Part shown: positions 44,349-53,889 of the stretch, piece after piece
Numbering within the stretch: position 1 is the first letter of the stretch
Layout of the letters: the number at the start of each line of letters is the position of its first letter
Source: CAVXJN01 sp963773585
GTDB lineage: Bacteria > Pseudomonadota > Gammaproteobacteria > JASBUN01
Assembly: GCA_963773585.1 (NCBI GenBank)
Contig: CAVZBR010000014.1
Span: forward strand, 39,316 to 103,315
DNA length: 64,000 nt
Direction of reading: 5' to 3'
Notes under the pieces: model-generated
Database searches by the model: none
What the model was told of the DNA's origin: nothing
What the model saw: only the letters and a program-made list of their open reading frames with translations
Translations under genes and position numbers: made by a program

Positions 44349-45044
44349 ATGACCAATACGGTATTTCAAGACACGCGGGCGTGCGTGTTCGATGCCTATG
44401 GCACTTTGTTCGACGTGCATACGGCGGTAGCGGCCCACCAGGGGCGCATTGGAGCCCACGCGCAACAAGTATCGGCCGTTTGGCGAGCCAAGCAGCTCGA
44501 ATATACTTGGTTGCGCAGCTTGATGGGCCGCTACAGCGACTTCTGGAACATCACCAAGGATGCGCTCGACTTCGCCTTGGAAACCTACGGAATCGTGGAC
44601 GACAAGCTGCGCGCGGACCTGCTCGCGGCGTACGGTCATTTAGGTTGCTATCCAGAAGTGCGACAGGTATTGACAGCCATCAAAGCTGCGGGAATACCTT
44701 GTCTGGTGCTGAGCAACGGCACACCGCAGATGCTCGACGAGGCGATCGGCAATGCCGGATTGACAGGGCTGTTCGACGACGTGCTCACGGCAGACGTCGT
44801 GCAAATCTACAAACCCGATCCGCGGGTCTACCAACTCGCTGTCGCCAGTACTGCGCTCGAACCTGACAAGATCGCGTTCCAATCTTCCAATGCTTGGGAC
44901 ATTGCCGGGGCGGCGAGCTTTGGTTTCCGGACCGCTTGGCTCAACCGCTTCGAACAGAAGCGAGAACGGCTTCCGTTCGCCGCCGACGCCGAGCTGCGCG
45001 ATTTGCGCGGCTTGCCGGCGCTTCTGGGCCTGCCCGGTGAATGA
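44349..45044 (+). CDS. Haloacid dehalogenase type II (HAD superfamily)
   Basis: The 231-residue HAD protein has the nucleophile Asp15 in FDAYGTLFDVH, motif II in LVLSNGTPQML, Lys in VVQIYKPDPRVY and the final SSNAWDIAGAASFG, which together define L-2-haloacid dehalogenases. Biological substrates of such housekeeping copies are often unknown. It stands alone, followed by a small membrane protein gene. Confidence 0.87.
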   Translation: MTNTVFQDTRACVFDAYGTLFDVHTAVAAHQGRIGAHAQQVSAVWRAKQLEYTWLRSLMGRYSDFWNITKDALDFALETYGIVDDKLRADLLAAYGHLGCYPEVRQVLTAIKAAGIPCLVLSNGTPQMLDEAIGNAGLTGLFDDVLTADVVQIYKPDPRVYQLAVASTALEPDKIAFQSSNAWDIAGAASFGFRTAWLNRFEQKRERLPFAADAELRDLRGLPALLGLPGE

Positions 45045-45101
45045 GTGCAGGTTCCGTTTCGGGACGTTAACATAACGCAATATTCCCGCGAGGATCGAAC
45101 G

Positions 45102-45446
45102 GTGGCGCAATTGCAACCCGCGCAAGCAGCATTTATCAGACGCAGGCAAAAGTTGATCAGGGCATGGCCCTTTGTGGGTGGCGGCTTACTGGCGGCGCTG
45201 GCTTTGTTGAGCGGCTGGTTGTATGTGCAGAACCCGCTGTTGATCAATCCTTTCGAGATTGTACAGCGGCTCGAAGGCGGCGGCCTGGATCCTTCCACGC
45301 TGATGACCATGGCCGGATTGTTGCCACTGGTCTTTTTGGGCAGCATATTTCTGGTATTCCTTCTGATTTTGTTTACGTTTGCTAAATTTCGCACCGAGAG
45401 CAAATATCTCGCTCTGCTCACAGAGCTGGATTCCCCCCGATCCTGA
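45102..45446 (+). CDS. Small two-helix membrane protein, unknown
   Basis: With GTG at 45102 the product has 114 residues: a basic N-terminus, a helix around FVGGGLLAALALLSGWLYV, a short loop, and a second helix around LVFLGSIFLVFLLILF. GAGG lies about ten bases upstream; the frame is open back to the end of the dehalogenase gene. No family was recognised. Confidence 0.6.
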   Translation: MAQLQPAQAAFIRRRQKLIRAWPFVGGGLLAALALLSGWLYVQNPLLINPFEIVQRLEGGGLDPSTLMTMAGLLPLVFLGSIFLVFLLILFTFAKFRTESKYLALLTELDSPRS

Positions 45447-45518
45447 GTTCGATCCCCGGCACTTGCATCGGCAATCGGTTGCGCCACACTGGGTGCAATC
45501 CACAAGCTCGCCAACGCA

Positions 45519-46174
45519 GTGATGTCGTATAGCGCCATTTCGTTGATGCCGGACTCTGTCGCCCGCGCCGTGAGACGGTTCGTGATCAGCAAACCGGAGG
45601 GCTTCGTCTTTGGTCCCGGTCAGAGCGTCAGACTGGCAATCGTCGAACCTAAGTGGCGGAACGACCCCCGGCCTTTCGCCCCGACCGCGTTGTGCGAACA
45701 CCCCGGGTATTGGAATTCACCATCGAAGCCTACGCTGACCAGGGCGGCCGCACTCGGCGCCGGCATGGATTTGATCGGGGCGTGAAGTGCACCGCCCACG
45801 AACCGTCCGAAATCGTCCGCTATGCACGGGAGCGTATGCTCGTTGCCGCCGGCGCCGGCATCACGCCCTGCGTCGCCGCGCTCAGGCCGCGGGTCCGCAG
45901 GGGCCGGCTCGATGGACATGGATTGAAGTTTTCCCTCAAAACACCGGCGGATGTGATCTGCGAACGTGAGTTTCGTCGATATCCACGCGGGCGTTGTTTA
46001 CTCGTATACACTCGCGAAAGGGCGCCGGGATACGACGTCAAGCATGTGGATCGGGAGTACCCGGGCAACAATATCGGTGATGTTCAGCAGCGTTTCTACG
46101 TCTGCGGCTCGCCGAATTTCGTGGTAGCCGTCACCCCCGCCCTCGAGGATCTGAGAGCGGCTCCCGAAGCGTAG
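45519..46174 (+). pseudogene. Decayed FAD/NAD flavodoxin-reductase-type oxidoreductase
   Basis: Three pieces align in order with ferredoxin/flavodoxin reductase-family proteins. From 45519: an N-terminal part with ISKPEGFVFGPGQSVRLAI and RPFAPTAL. Then, in another frame from about 45705, VLEFTIEAYADQGG and later MLVAAGAGITPCVAALR, the NAD-binding loop. The C-terminus has LKFSLKTPADVICEREF and QQRFYVCGSPNFV. At least two frame changes (near the CCCCGGG at 45701-45707 and near 45750-45790) and a stop at 45783-45785 break the gene. Low conservation around the lesions favours true decay over sequencing error. Confidence 0.7.
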
Positions 46175-46214
46175 GCATCCGAACGTTGAACGGCCCTTTA
46201 GCGCCAGAATCGGG

Positions 46215-46220
46215 TATAAT
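46215..46220 (+). promoter_or_regulatory. Candidate -10 box before a small membrane ORF
   Basis: TATAAT in GGGTATAATCC lies 36 bases before the ATG at 46256. A TTGAAC occurs 23 bases further upstream, too far for standard spacing. It could serve the small gene and the MFS gene behind it. Confidence 0.3.
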
Positions 46221-46255
46221 CCCCGGCCGAATAGTTGCACTCCAAGGGTTCCGAG

Positions 46256-46516
46256 ATGTCGATTCTGTCTGTGCTTTTCATTGCCGGGTTCGTATTGGTT
46301 CTGGTGGCGTTCGGTTCGATTTTTCTACTCACCGAATGCAATCGACAACGCGTGCCGAAACCATCGCCGTGGCAGTATGGAAGCGGTGCGTACCATGATC
46401 GTCAGAGCTTGCCACCCATCAGTCATGCCGTGACCAGCACGCCCACAGGCAGCTCGGATCTCAGTGCCTGGCCGAGCAGCAGATCGGTTCCGAATCGCCG
46501 TTCGCAGCATCCCTGA
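46256..46516 (+). CDS. Possible small single-helix membrane protein
   Basis: An ATG at 46256 opens 86 codons. Residues 1-22 form a strong membrane helix (ILSVLFIAGFVLVLVAFGS), followed by a polar tail of low complexity. No clear ribosome site is visible. The helix looks biological and follows a TATAAT box, but the tail has no family features, so this may be a truncated or spurious gene. Confidence 0.35.
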   Translation: MSILSVLFIAGFVLVLVAFGSIFLLTECNRQRVPKPSPWQYGSGAYHDRQSLPPISHAVTSTPTGSSDLSAWPSSRSVPNRRSQHP

Positions 46517-46640
46517 CCCGGAATCCGCGGGCCGGACGTAACGTCGGCGCCGCGGCTTTCGAGCGGGTCAGCTCCTCGAGATCTTTCCTTGCTCCCGTTC
46601 CATATCGACAAGCCGTGAGGCAGGACGCCAGCACCGGGCC

Positions 46641-47885
46641 ATGATTGCGACCGTTGTTTCTATTTATTCGTTGTTGCTGGCGACAGCCATCATGCTGTTG
46701 GGATCCGGCTTGCTGGGCACTTTGCTGGGTGTTCGTGCCGGAATCGAACACTTTTCCGCGGCCGTGACCGGCATCATCATGTCCGGCTATTTCGTCGGCT
46801 TCGTGATCGGCTCCTACCGCGGCCCCGGCATCGTGCGCAGAGTAGGGCACATACGCACCTTTACCGCATTCGCCGCGATCGCCGCCGCCTGCGTGATCGT
46901 TCACGGACTGCTTGTCAATCCGTACGTCTGGTGGGTTCTGCGCGTGATCACCGGCATCTGCATGGTAGGTCTGTACCTGGTCATCGAAAGCTGGTTGAGC
47001 GGTCAGGCCGAGAGCAGCCGGCGCGGCAAGATATTTGCCGCCTATATGGGCGTCAATCTGTTTGCCCTGGGGCTCGGCCAGTTTCTGTTCTTGATCTATG
47101 GCGCGCAGGACGTGGCCAGTTTTGCGTTGGTGGCGTTGTTCTTGTCGTTGGCGTTGGTGCCCGTTGCGCTGACCCGTATGCCCGAACCGCCGCCCGTGGA
47201 AATGCCGCACCTGCGGTTGCGGCGTCTGATCACGATTTCGCCCTTGGGCACTGCCGGTGCTCTGTGCACCGGGTTGGGCAATGGTGCGTTTTGGGGAATG
47301 GCGCCGTTGTTCGGCCACGATATCGGTCTTAGCGATGCCGGGGTCGCGACTTTCATGGCTGCCGTGATTCTCGGCGGTGCCGTGCTGCAATGGCCGATCG
47401 GTCATTTCTCCGATCGCCATGATCGACGCGCAATTTTGGCGCTCGTGGCGTTGTTCTCTGCTACAGCGGCCGGATTCGTGTTTCTTTCCGCGCGCGGTGT
47501 TTTCCCCGGACTCGGGGCGGGGGCGATTCTATTTGGTGGCTTTTCTTTTTCAGTGTATTCGCTGGCGGTCGCGCATACCAATGACCATATCAATCGCAGC
47601 GAAGTACTTGAGGCCACGCAGGGCTTGTTGCTGCTCAATGGTATCGGCGCCGCAATCGGTCCGTTGTTTGCCGGTCTGCTCGTCGAAAGCTTCGGTCCGC
47701 GTAGTCTGTTTGCGTATCTGACGATCCCCTATGGACTATTGGGTCTGTTCGCGCTCTACAGAATGAGGGTTTCTCCGCCGGTTCCATTGGACGATCAGTC
47801 GGAGTTCGTGATGATGGCACGCACCGCGACGGTTGCGGCCGAGCTGGACCCGCGCGCCGAATCGGTCGAGCCGGTTGCAAATTAG
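46641..47885 (+). CDS. MFS transporter, YcaD-like
   Basis: The 414-residue protein has about 12 hydrophobic helices and the major facilitator motif in the loop between helices 2 and 3 (GSYRGPGIVRRVGHIR). The second half repeats it with GHFSDRHDRRAIL. The pattern resembles YcaD/CsbX-type permeases of unknown substrate. It converges on the DUF482 gene with a 4-base overlap (47882-47885). Confidence 0.85.
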   Translation: MIATVVSIYSLLLATAIMLLGSGLLGTLLGVRAGIEHFSAAVTGIIMSGYFVGFVIGSYRGPGIVRRVGHIRTFTAFAAIAAACVIVHGLLVNPYVWWVLRVITGICMVGLYLVIESWLSGQAESSRRGKIFAAYMGVNLFALGLGQFLFLIYGAQDVASFALVALFLSLALVPVALTRMPEPPPVEMPHLRLRRLITISPLGTAGALCTGLGNGAFWGMAPLFGHDIGLSDAGVATFMAAVILGGAVLQWPIGHFSDRHDRRAILALVALFSATAAGFVFLSARGVFPGLGAGAILFGGFSFSVYSLAVAHTNDHINRSEVLEATQGLLLLNGIGAAIGPLFAGLLVESFGPRSLFAYLTIPYGLLGLFALYRMRVSPPVPLDDQSEFVMMARTATVAAELDPRAESVEPVAN

Positions 47886-49012
47886 TCTTTGAGCTCTTTG
47901 TATGGCGTATGTTCCGCCAGTTCGTCCATGTAATGTCGCATCCCCACCTGTTCGCGGCGCAGAAAGTCACCGATGGCGGTGGCAAAGCCGCGGTCCGCGA
48001 TCCAGTGTGCCGACCACGTCGGAGTCGGCTCGAACCCGCGACTGATTTTGTGTTCTCCTTGAGCCCCAGGCTCGAACAGCTGCAACTGCTCATCAATGCA
48101 GTAGTCGATGCCCTGGTAATAGCACAACTCGAAATGCAGACTGTGGTAGTCCGCGTTGCAGCCCCAATGTCGACCGTAAAGTGCGTCATCGCTGCGAAAA
48201 CAAATGGCGGCTGCCACGTAGCGGGCACTATCCCGCGCCATGACCAGCAGCAGACGTTCACCCATTGACCGGGCGACCTCCTGAAAAAAACCGAGATTGA
48301 GAGTAGCCACCCCCCATTTTTTATCGAAAGTAGTGCGGTAAAATTCCGCCGCCACTTCCAGCTGATGCTCGGTTGCCTGGTGGCCGTGGACGCGTTCGAT
48401 CTGCAGCCCCGATTCTTCGACCCGCCGGCGTTCGCGTTTCAGCTTCTTGCGCTTCTGGGCGCTGAACCGCTCCAGGAAGTGATCGAAATCGCGATAGCCG
48501 CGATTGTGCCAATGGAACTGGCAACCGGTGCGCCGCATCATGCCGGCACCTTCCATCAATTCGATCTCGGCTTCAGGCGGAAATAACCAATGCAGTGAGG
48601 ACACCCGGAGGCGTCGAGCGAGCGCTATCGATGCGTCGAGCAAAGCCTGCTTGACTTCAGTCGCCTGTGCCAGCAGGCGCGGGCCGGTTGCAGGTGTGTA
48701 CGGGATCGCGGCAACCAGCTTTGGATAATATTGGCCGCCGGCACGTCCGTAGGCGTCTGCCCAGGACCAGTCGAACACGAATTCGCCGTAGGAATTATCC
48801 TTTAAATACAGGGGCGCTGCGCCGACTAAAAAGTCGCGGTCGTCGTAGGCCGCGAGGTGCTGCGGCAGCCAGCCGAACTCCGTGCCCACGCATCCATTGT
48901 GTTCCAATGCAGCCAGAAACGCGTGTTGCAGGAACGGATTGCCGGTTCCGGCTACCCGGTTCCAGTCAGCAGCGGAGATCTGATCGATGGAATCGTGAAC
49001 CGTGACGCGCAT
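47882..49012 (-). CDS. FemAB/GNAT-like acyltransferase of the DUF482 family
   Basis: The start at 49012 gives 376 residues; a longer frame has no homology. Family landmarks are GNPFLQHAFLAALE near the N-terminus, APLYLKDNSYGEFVFDWSWA and the C-terminal CYYQGIDYCIDEQLQLFEPG. Such proteins are labelled peptidoglycan biosynthesis or GNAT proteins but no reaction is proven. It lies 101 bases after trxB on the same strand and its end overlaps the MFS gene end. Confidence 0.83.
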   Translation of the reverse strand: MRVTVHDSIDQISAADWNRVAGTGNPFLQHAFLAALEHNGCVGTEFGWLPQHLAAYDDRDFLVGAAPLYLKDNSYGEFVFDWSWADAYGRAGGQYYPKLVAAIPYTPATGPRLLAQATEVKQALLDASIALARRLRVSSLHWLFPPEAEIELMEGAGMMRRTGCQFHWHNRGYRDFDHFLERFSAQKRKKLKRERRRVEESGLQIERVHGHQATEHQLEVAAEFYRTTFDKKWGVATLNLGFFQEVARSMGERLLLVMARDSARYVAAAICFRSDDALYGRHWGCNADYHSLHFELCYYQGIDYCIDEQLQLFEPGAQGEHKISRGFEPTPTWSAHWIADRGFATAIGDFLRREQVGMRHYMDELAEHTPYKELKD

Positions 49013-49113
49013 GGCCGTTGCAGAAGGGACGCTGTTGATTGTCGACCGCCGCGGGGAAAAGCGGCACGGGTTGCTCGAGCCGGCACCCAGAGCGGATGCC
49101 GGTCGATTCGACT

Positions 49114-50076
49114 CTATTTGCCGGTTTCGACGCTGTCCAAGAATTTTTCGGCGTCGAGCGCAGCCATGCAGCCGGTACCTGCCGAGGTGACCGCTTGCCG
49201 ATAGACATGATCCATCACGTCGCCGGCAGCGAACACTCCCGGCACACTGGTTGCGGTGGCGTTGCCATCCAGTCCGGACTGCACGCGGATATAGCCGCCT
49301 CGCATGTCCAACTGGCCTTCGAAGATTGCAGTATTCGGCTTGTGACCGATGGCGATGAACAAGCCGTGGACCGGCAGTTCCTTCAATTCGCCGGACTTCA
49401 CATTCTTGATCCGAATTCCTGTCACACCGGAATCGTCGCCGACCACTTCTTCCAACACGTGATCCCATTCGATGCTTACATTGCCCGATTCGGACTTCGC
49501 GATCAGTTTATCGGAGAGAATTTTTTCCGAGCGGAACTTGTCCCGGCGGTGCACGACGGTCACGTGATCGGCGATGTTCGCCAGGTAAAGCGCTTCCTCG
49601 ACTGCCGTGTTCCCGCCACCGATCACCGCTACTTTTTGATTCTTGTAAAAGAACCCGTCGCAGGTGGCACAGGCGGAAACGCCGCGACCCTTGAACTTCT
49701 CTTCCGAGTCGATACCCAGGTACATGGCGCTGGCGCCGGTGGCAATGATCAAGGCGTCGCAAGTGTAGGTCGCTGCGTCTCCGGTCAACGTAAACGGACG
49801 GTCGCTGAAATCCACTTTGTTGATGTGGTCGAATATCACCTCGGTGTCGAAGCGTTCCGCGTGCTTGCGCATGCGCTCCATCAGTTCCGGTCCCATGACG
49901 CCACTGTCATCTCCCGGCCAGTTGTCCACATCCGTAGTGGTCATCAATTGGCCGCCTTGCTCCAGCCCGGTGACCAGAACCGGGTCGAGTCCGGCCCGCG
50001 CCGCGTACACCGCGGCGCTGTAGCCGGCGGGGCCGGAGCCCAGGATCAACAGTCGGCAATGCTTGGTTTCGCTCAT
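49114..50076 (-). CDS. trxB: Thioredoxin reductase
   Basis: TrxB uses NADPH and FAD to reduce thioredoxin. The 320-residue protein has the FAD motif GSGPAGYSAAVYAARAG, the redox-active CATC (136-139) and the NADPH motif GGGNTAVEEAL. GGAG lies nine bases before the ATG. It is divergent from ald, matching the trxB/lrp-ftsK-lolA-rarA-serS order of enteric bacteria with ald in place of lrp. Confidence 0.97.
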   Translation of the reverse strand: MSETKHCRLLILGSGPAGYSAAVYAARAGLDPVLVTGLEQGGQLMTTTDVDNWPGDDSGVMGPELMERMRKHAERFDTEVIFDHINKVDFSDRPFTLTGDAATYTCDALIIATGASAMYLGIDSEEKFKGRGVSACATCDGFFYKNQKVAVIGGGNTAVEEALYLANIADHVTVVHRRDKFRSEKILSDKLIAKSESGNVSIEWDHVLEEVVGDDSGVTGIRIKNVKSGELKELPVHGLFIAIGHKPNTAIFEGQLDMRGGYIRVQSGLDGNATATSVPGVFAAGDVMDHVYRQAVTSAGTGCMAALDAEKFLDSVETGK

Positions 50077-50373
50077 GTATAATGCACTCCAGATTTACAG
50101 CCAGGGCCTCTGCTGCGAATTCAGACCGTTGCGACGCCACCGCCGCCGATAAGCATGCAGCCGGCAGAGTGCTGTGCGGACTTCGAGGAGGCGCGACGAC
50201 AGATCCTGTGGACGGGCCGCAAGACCACATCTGTATAGGCGCAACGAAATCCGGCCGCGATTGCTGTGCGGCCCGGGTCGGCCTCGCATCCGCCAATGAC
50301 TTTTCAACAGCCCGGTAATGGTACGGAAACCCGCCTGAACGGTAAAGTCGCACCCCAATGTTGAGAGGATCTC

Positions 50374-51462
50374 ATGCACATCGGCATTCCCAAGGAAGTG
50401 AAAATTCGCGAAGGACGCGTCGGTCTGATTCCCGAAGCGTGTGCGGACCTGGTCCGCGCCGGTCATCGCGTGCTACTCGAAATGGGGGCAGGTGCCGAAA
50501 GCGGTTATTCCGATGCTCTCTACCGCAACGTCGGCGTGGAAATTATGGACGATGCCGAATCCCTGTATGGTTCGGCGCAGTTGATCGTCAAGGTTAAAGA
50601 ACCACAAGCGCAGGACTTGGCGCTGCTCAACCCATCCCATACGTTGTTCTGTTACCTGCATCTGGCCGCGGAACCCGCCCTCGCACGACGCTTGCAGGAA
50701 ATCGGAGTTACGGCAATTGCCTTCGAGACGGTGGAGCAGGGCGGCGCGTTGCCATTGTTGCGACCCATGAGCGAGATTGCGGGGCGCTTGTCGGTGCAAG
50801 CCGGCGCGCATCTTCTGCAGTTGCCGCAAGGCGGCCGGGGCGTGCTGCTCGGCAGCCTGCCAGCGGCACCGCGGGGCCGCGTGGTGGTGATTGGCGCCGG
50901 CAGCGCCGGTGGTGCGGCCGTGGCGCTGGCAGCGGCAATGGGTGCCAACGTCATCGTATTCGATCGGAAATGGGATCGCCTTGAGGCCATGCGGGCGCTC
51001 GGCGCCAACGTGACGGCGTTGTACCCATATGCCGATCGCGTCGCACAAGCAGTCGCGGAAGCCGATCTGCTGGTCGGCGCGGTCCTGGTTGCGGGAGACC
51101 GCGCGCCAAATGTGGTCGACGCGGCGACAGTGGCACGCATGGCGCCGGGGACAGTAATCGCGGACATCTCCGTCGACCAAGGCGGTTGTATCGAAACCAC
51201 CCGGCCCACCAACTGGGACCAGCCCACGTACACCGAGCACGGAGTGGTCCATTTCGCCGTAACCAACATGCCGGGCGCAGTTCCGAGAACCGCTTCTCAA
51301 GCGCTGTCCGCCAACCTGATACCCTACGTCCACGCGTTGGCCGAGGAGACCTGGGAGGCGCACCCGGAGCTCCAGTCCGGACTCAATGTGCGGGCCGGGG
51401 AAATCGTCCATCCCGTCGTCCGCCGAGCCCTTGCTATGGACGCTAAAGTCGCGAATAATTAA
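50374..51462 (+). CDS. ald: Alanine dehydrogenase
   Basis: Ald interconverts L-alanine and pyruvate with NAD. The 362-residue protein starts MHIGIPKEVKIREGRVGLIP and contains the nucleotide loop VVIGAGSAGGAAVALAAAMG and the catalytic segment SVDQGGCIETTRPT. GAGAGGAT precedes the ATG. The 297-base gap to trxB holds no gene; a regulator such as Lrp would be expected elsewhere. Confidence 0.95.
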   Translation: MHIGIPKEVKIREGRVGLIPEACADLVRAGHRVLLEMGAGAESGYSDALYRNVGVEIMDDAESLYGSAQLIVKVKEPQAQDLALLNPSHTLFCYLHLAAEPALARRLQEIGVTAIAFETVEQGGALPLLRPMSEIAGRLSVQAGAHLLQLPQGGRGVLLGSLPAAPRGRVVVIGAGSAGGAAVALAAAMGANVIVFDRKWDRLEAMRALGANVTALYPYADRVAQAVAEADLLVGAVLVAGDRAPNVVDAATVARMAPGTVIADISVDQGGCIETTRPTNWDQPTYTEHGVVHFAVTNMPGAVPRTASQALSANLIPYVHALAEETWEAHPELQSGLNVRAGEIVHPVVRRALAMDAKVANN

Positions 51463-51502
51463 AATCTTACAAATATATTCTACCAGATAGGATTATCTTC
51501 TT

Positions 51503-53815
51503 TTGGCCCAAGCCCGGCGTAAGAATTCTGTTGCCAAGCCACTCAGCATCCATGTCGCCCGTGGGTTGCGGGAAGGGGCGCTATTCGTACTTGGTGCGAT
51601 CGCCATCTATTTCCTGATCGCGCTCGTCAGCTACCACCATCTCGATCCGGGTTGGTCCCACAGCGCGCGGCTGGACAAAGTCGCCAACGCCGGTGGCCGG
51701 GTCGGAGCCTGGTTTGCCGACGTACTGCTGCTGTTGGCTGGCTTCATGGCGTACCTGCTGCCAGTCATGATCGCTTATAGCGGATGGCTGATTTTCCGGG
51801 GGCGTACGCCCTCGGGTGGGTTCGATATGCGGATTTTCGCGCTGCGCTGGTTGGGGTTCCTGGTGACCCTGGCGGCTGGCGCGGGCCTGGCAAGCCTGCA
51901 TTTCGACGTTCCCGCCGGCATGCTGCCGGAGCCCAGCGCCGGCGGCATCCTGGGCAATCTGGTGGGCGTGTCGTTGACACGGGCGTTCGGTCTGCTCGGG
52001 GCCACTCTGTTGCTGCTGGCATTGTTCCTGGCCGGAGTCACTCTGTTCACCGGGTTGTCCTGGCTCGCGCTCATGGACCAGGTGGGTCGGTTCAGTCTCA
52101 ATGCCGTGAGTTACGCGCGCTACTCGATCAGCCGCCTGCGTGAATATCTCGCCGGCCGCCAGGCTCGCCAGGAGCGGGAGGTGGCGGCCAAAGTCGACCA
52201 GGAACGTAAACAACTGCGCCGACCACCGAAGATCGAACCGGTCATCAGAACCTTGGAGCCGAGCATCCGGGTCGAGAAAGAGCGCCAGGTGCCGCTGTTC
52301 GAATCCCCGACGGACACTGAGCGCCCCCCCTTGTCACTACTGGATCCGGCGCAGAAATCCGAGGGCGGTTATTCCAATGAAGCGTTGGAAGCAATGTCGC
52401 GCCTGGTCGAAATGAAACTGGAGGATTTCGGAATCGAAGTGCAGGTGGAGTCGGTTCATCCCGGTCCGGTGATCACACGCTTCGAACTGCAGCCGGCAGC
52501 GGGTGTGAAGGTCAGTCAGATCAGCAATCTCGCCAAAGACCTGGCGCGCGCACTGTCGGCCATCAGTGTACGGGTCGTGGAGGTCATCCCAGGCAAGTCG
52601 ACGGTCGGGCTGGAAATTCCCAACGAACACCGGGAATTGGTGGCGCTATCGGAGATCATGCAATCGAACGAATATGACAAGGCGCCATCGCCCCTGTCCC
52701 TGGGGCTCGGCAAGGACATCGGCGGCCATCCGGTGGTGGTCGATTTGGCGAAAATGCCACACCTCCTGGTGGCCGGCACGACCGGTTCGGGTAAATCGGT
52801 CGCGATCAATGCCATGGTGCTGTCGTTGTTGTTCAAGGCCCCGCCAGCCGATGTGCGACTCATCATGATCGATCCGAAAATGCTGGAACTTTCGGTGTAC
52901 GAAGGCATTCCGCATCTTCTGACGCCGGTGGTAACTGATATGAAGGACGCCGCCAATGCGCTGCGTTGGAGCGTAGGCGAGATGGAGCGCCGTTACCGGC
53001 TCATGGCCGCGCTTGGAGTGCGCAACATTGCCGGTTACAACCGTAAGGTGCGGGATGCGGAAGAGGCAGGCGAGCCGATCCCCGACCCGCTGTGGAACGC
53101 CGACGAACATCTGGGCGGTGAAGACGAGCGCCCGTTGCTGGGGCATTTGCCGTACATCGTCGTGATCATCGATGAGTTTGCCGACATGATGATGATCGTC
53201 GGCAAGAAGGTGGAGGAATTGATCGCGCGCTTGGCGCAGAAGGCGCGGGCCTCGGGTATCCATCTGTTGCTTGCGACCCAACGCCCGTCGGTCAACGTAA
53301 TCACCGGTCTGATCAAAGCCAATATTCCCAGCCGGATCGCGTTTCAGGTCTCGTCCAAGGTGGATTCGCGCACTATTCTCGACCAGATGGGCGCCGAACA
53401 ACTGCTGGGCCACGGCGATATGTTGTATCTGCCTCCGGGCAGCGGCATGCCGATGCGGGTGCACGGTGCATTCGTTTCCGACGCGGAAGTCCACCGGGTG
53501 GTCGAACAACTGCGCGGACGCGGTGAGCCCGATTACCTGGAAGACATCGTATCCGAGGAACAGGAAGCGATGGTGCAACTGCCGGGGGAAAGCCCACCGG
53601 ATGCGGACGGTGAGACCGATCCGTTGTATGACGAAGCCGTGCGTGTGGTGACCGAATCTCGGCGGGCCTCGATATCGGCGGTACAGCGGCGACTCAAGAT
53701 CGGCTACAACCGCGCCGCGCGCATGATCGAAACCATGGAAATGGCCGGCATCGTCAGCGAAATGCAGTCCAACGGCAGTCGCGAGGTGTTGGCGCCGCCG
53801 CCACCGAAGAATTAA
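51503..53815 (+). CDS. ftsK: DNA translocase FtsK
   Basis: FtsK links division to chromosome dimer resolution. The 770-residue protein has four N-terminal membrane helices (about residues 25-190), a short basic linker, the translocase motor with Walker A GTTGSGKS (425-432), and the C-terminal gamma winged helix (RLKIGYNRAARMIETME) that reads KOPS. TTG at 51503 is used as start because it begins the conserved AQARRKN basic segment. It is 40 bases after ald across an AT-rich stretch that may hold a promoter. Confidence 0.95.
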   Translation: MAQARRKNSVAKPLSIHVARGLREGALFVLGAIAIYFLIALVSYHHLDPGWSHSARLDKVANAGGRVGAWFADVLLLLAGFMAYLLPVMIAYSGWLIFRGRTPSGGFDMRIFALRWLGFLVTLAAGAGLASLHFDVPAGMLPEPSAGGILGNLVGVSLTRAFGLLGATLLLLALFLAGVTLFTGLSWLALMDQVGRFSLNAVSYARYSISRLREYLAGRQARQEREVAAKVDQERKQLRRPPKIEPVIRTLEPSIRVEKERQVPLFESPTDTERPPLSLLDPAQKSEGGYSNEALEAMSRLVEMKLEDFGIEVQVESVHPGPVITRFELQPAAGVKVSQISNLAKDLARALSAISVRVVEVIPGKSTVGLEIPNEHRELVALSEIMQSNEYDKAPSPLSLGLGKDIGGHPVVVDLAKMPHLLVAGTTGSGKSVAINAMVLSLLFKAPPADVRLIMIDPKMLELSVYEGIPHLLTPVVTDMKDAANALRWSVGEMERRYRLMAALGVRNIAGYNRKVRDAEEAGEPIPDPLWNADEHLGGEDERPLLGHLPYIVVIIDEFADMMMIVGKKVEELIARLAQKARASGIHLLLATQRPSVNVITGLIKANIPSRIAFQVSSKVDSRTILDQMGAEQLLGHGDMLYLPPGSGMPMRVHGAFVSDAEVHRVVEQLRGRGEPDYLEDIVSEEQEAMVQLPGESPPDADGETDPLYDEAVRVVTESRRASISAVQRRLKIGYNRAARMIETMEMAGIVSEMQSNGSREVLAPPPPKN

Positions 53816-53889
53816 TGCGCTGGCCGTCACGCGCAGAACCGCTCCAGCGCGAAGGTCCCACAGACCGAACTGAGTAAAAGCGAGATCCT

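Noticed and set aside
45440..45470. GTTCGATCC tRNA T-loop-like word
   Set aside because: No T-stem partner, anticodon arm or acceptor stem could be built around it.
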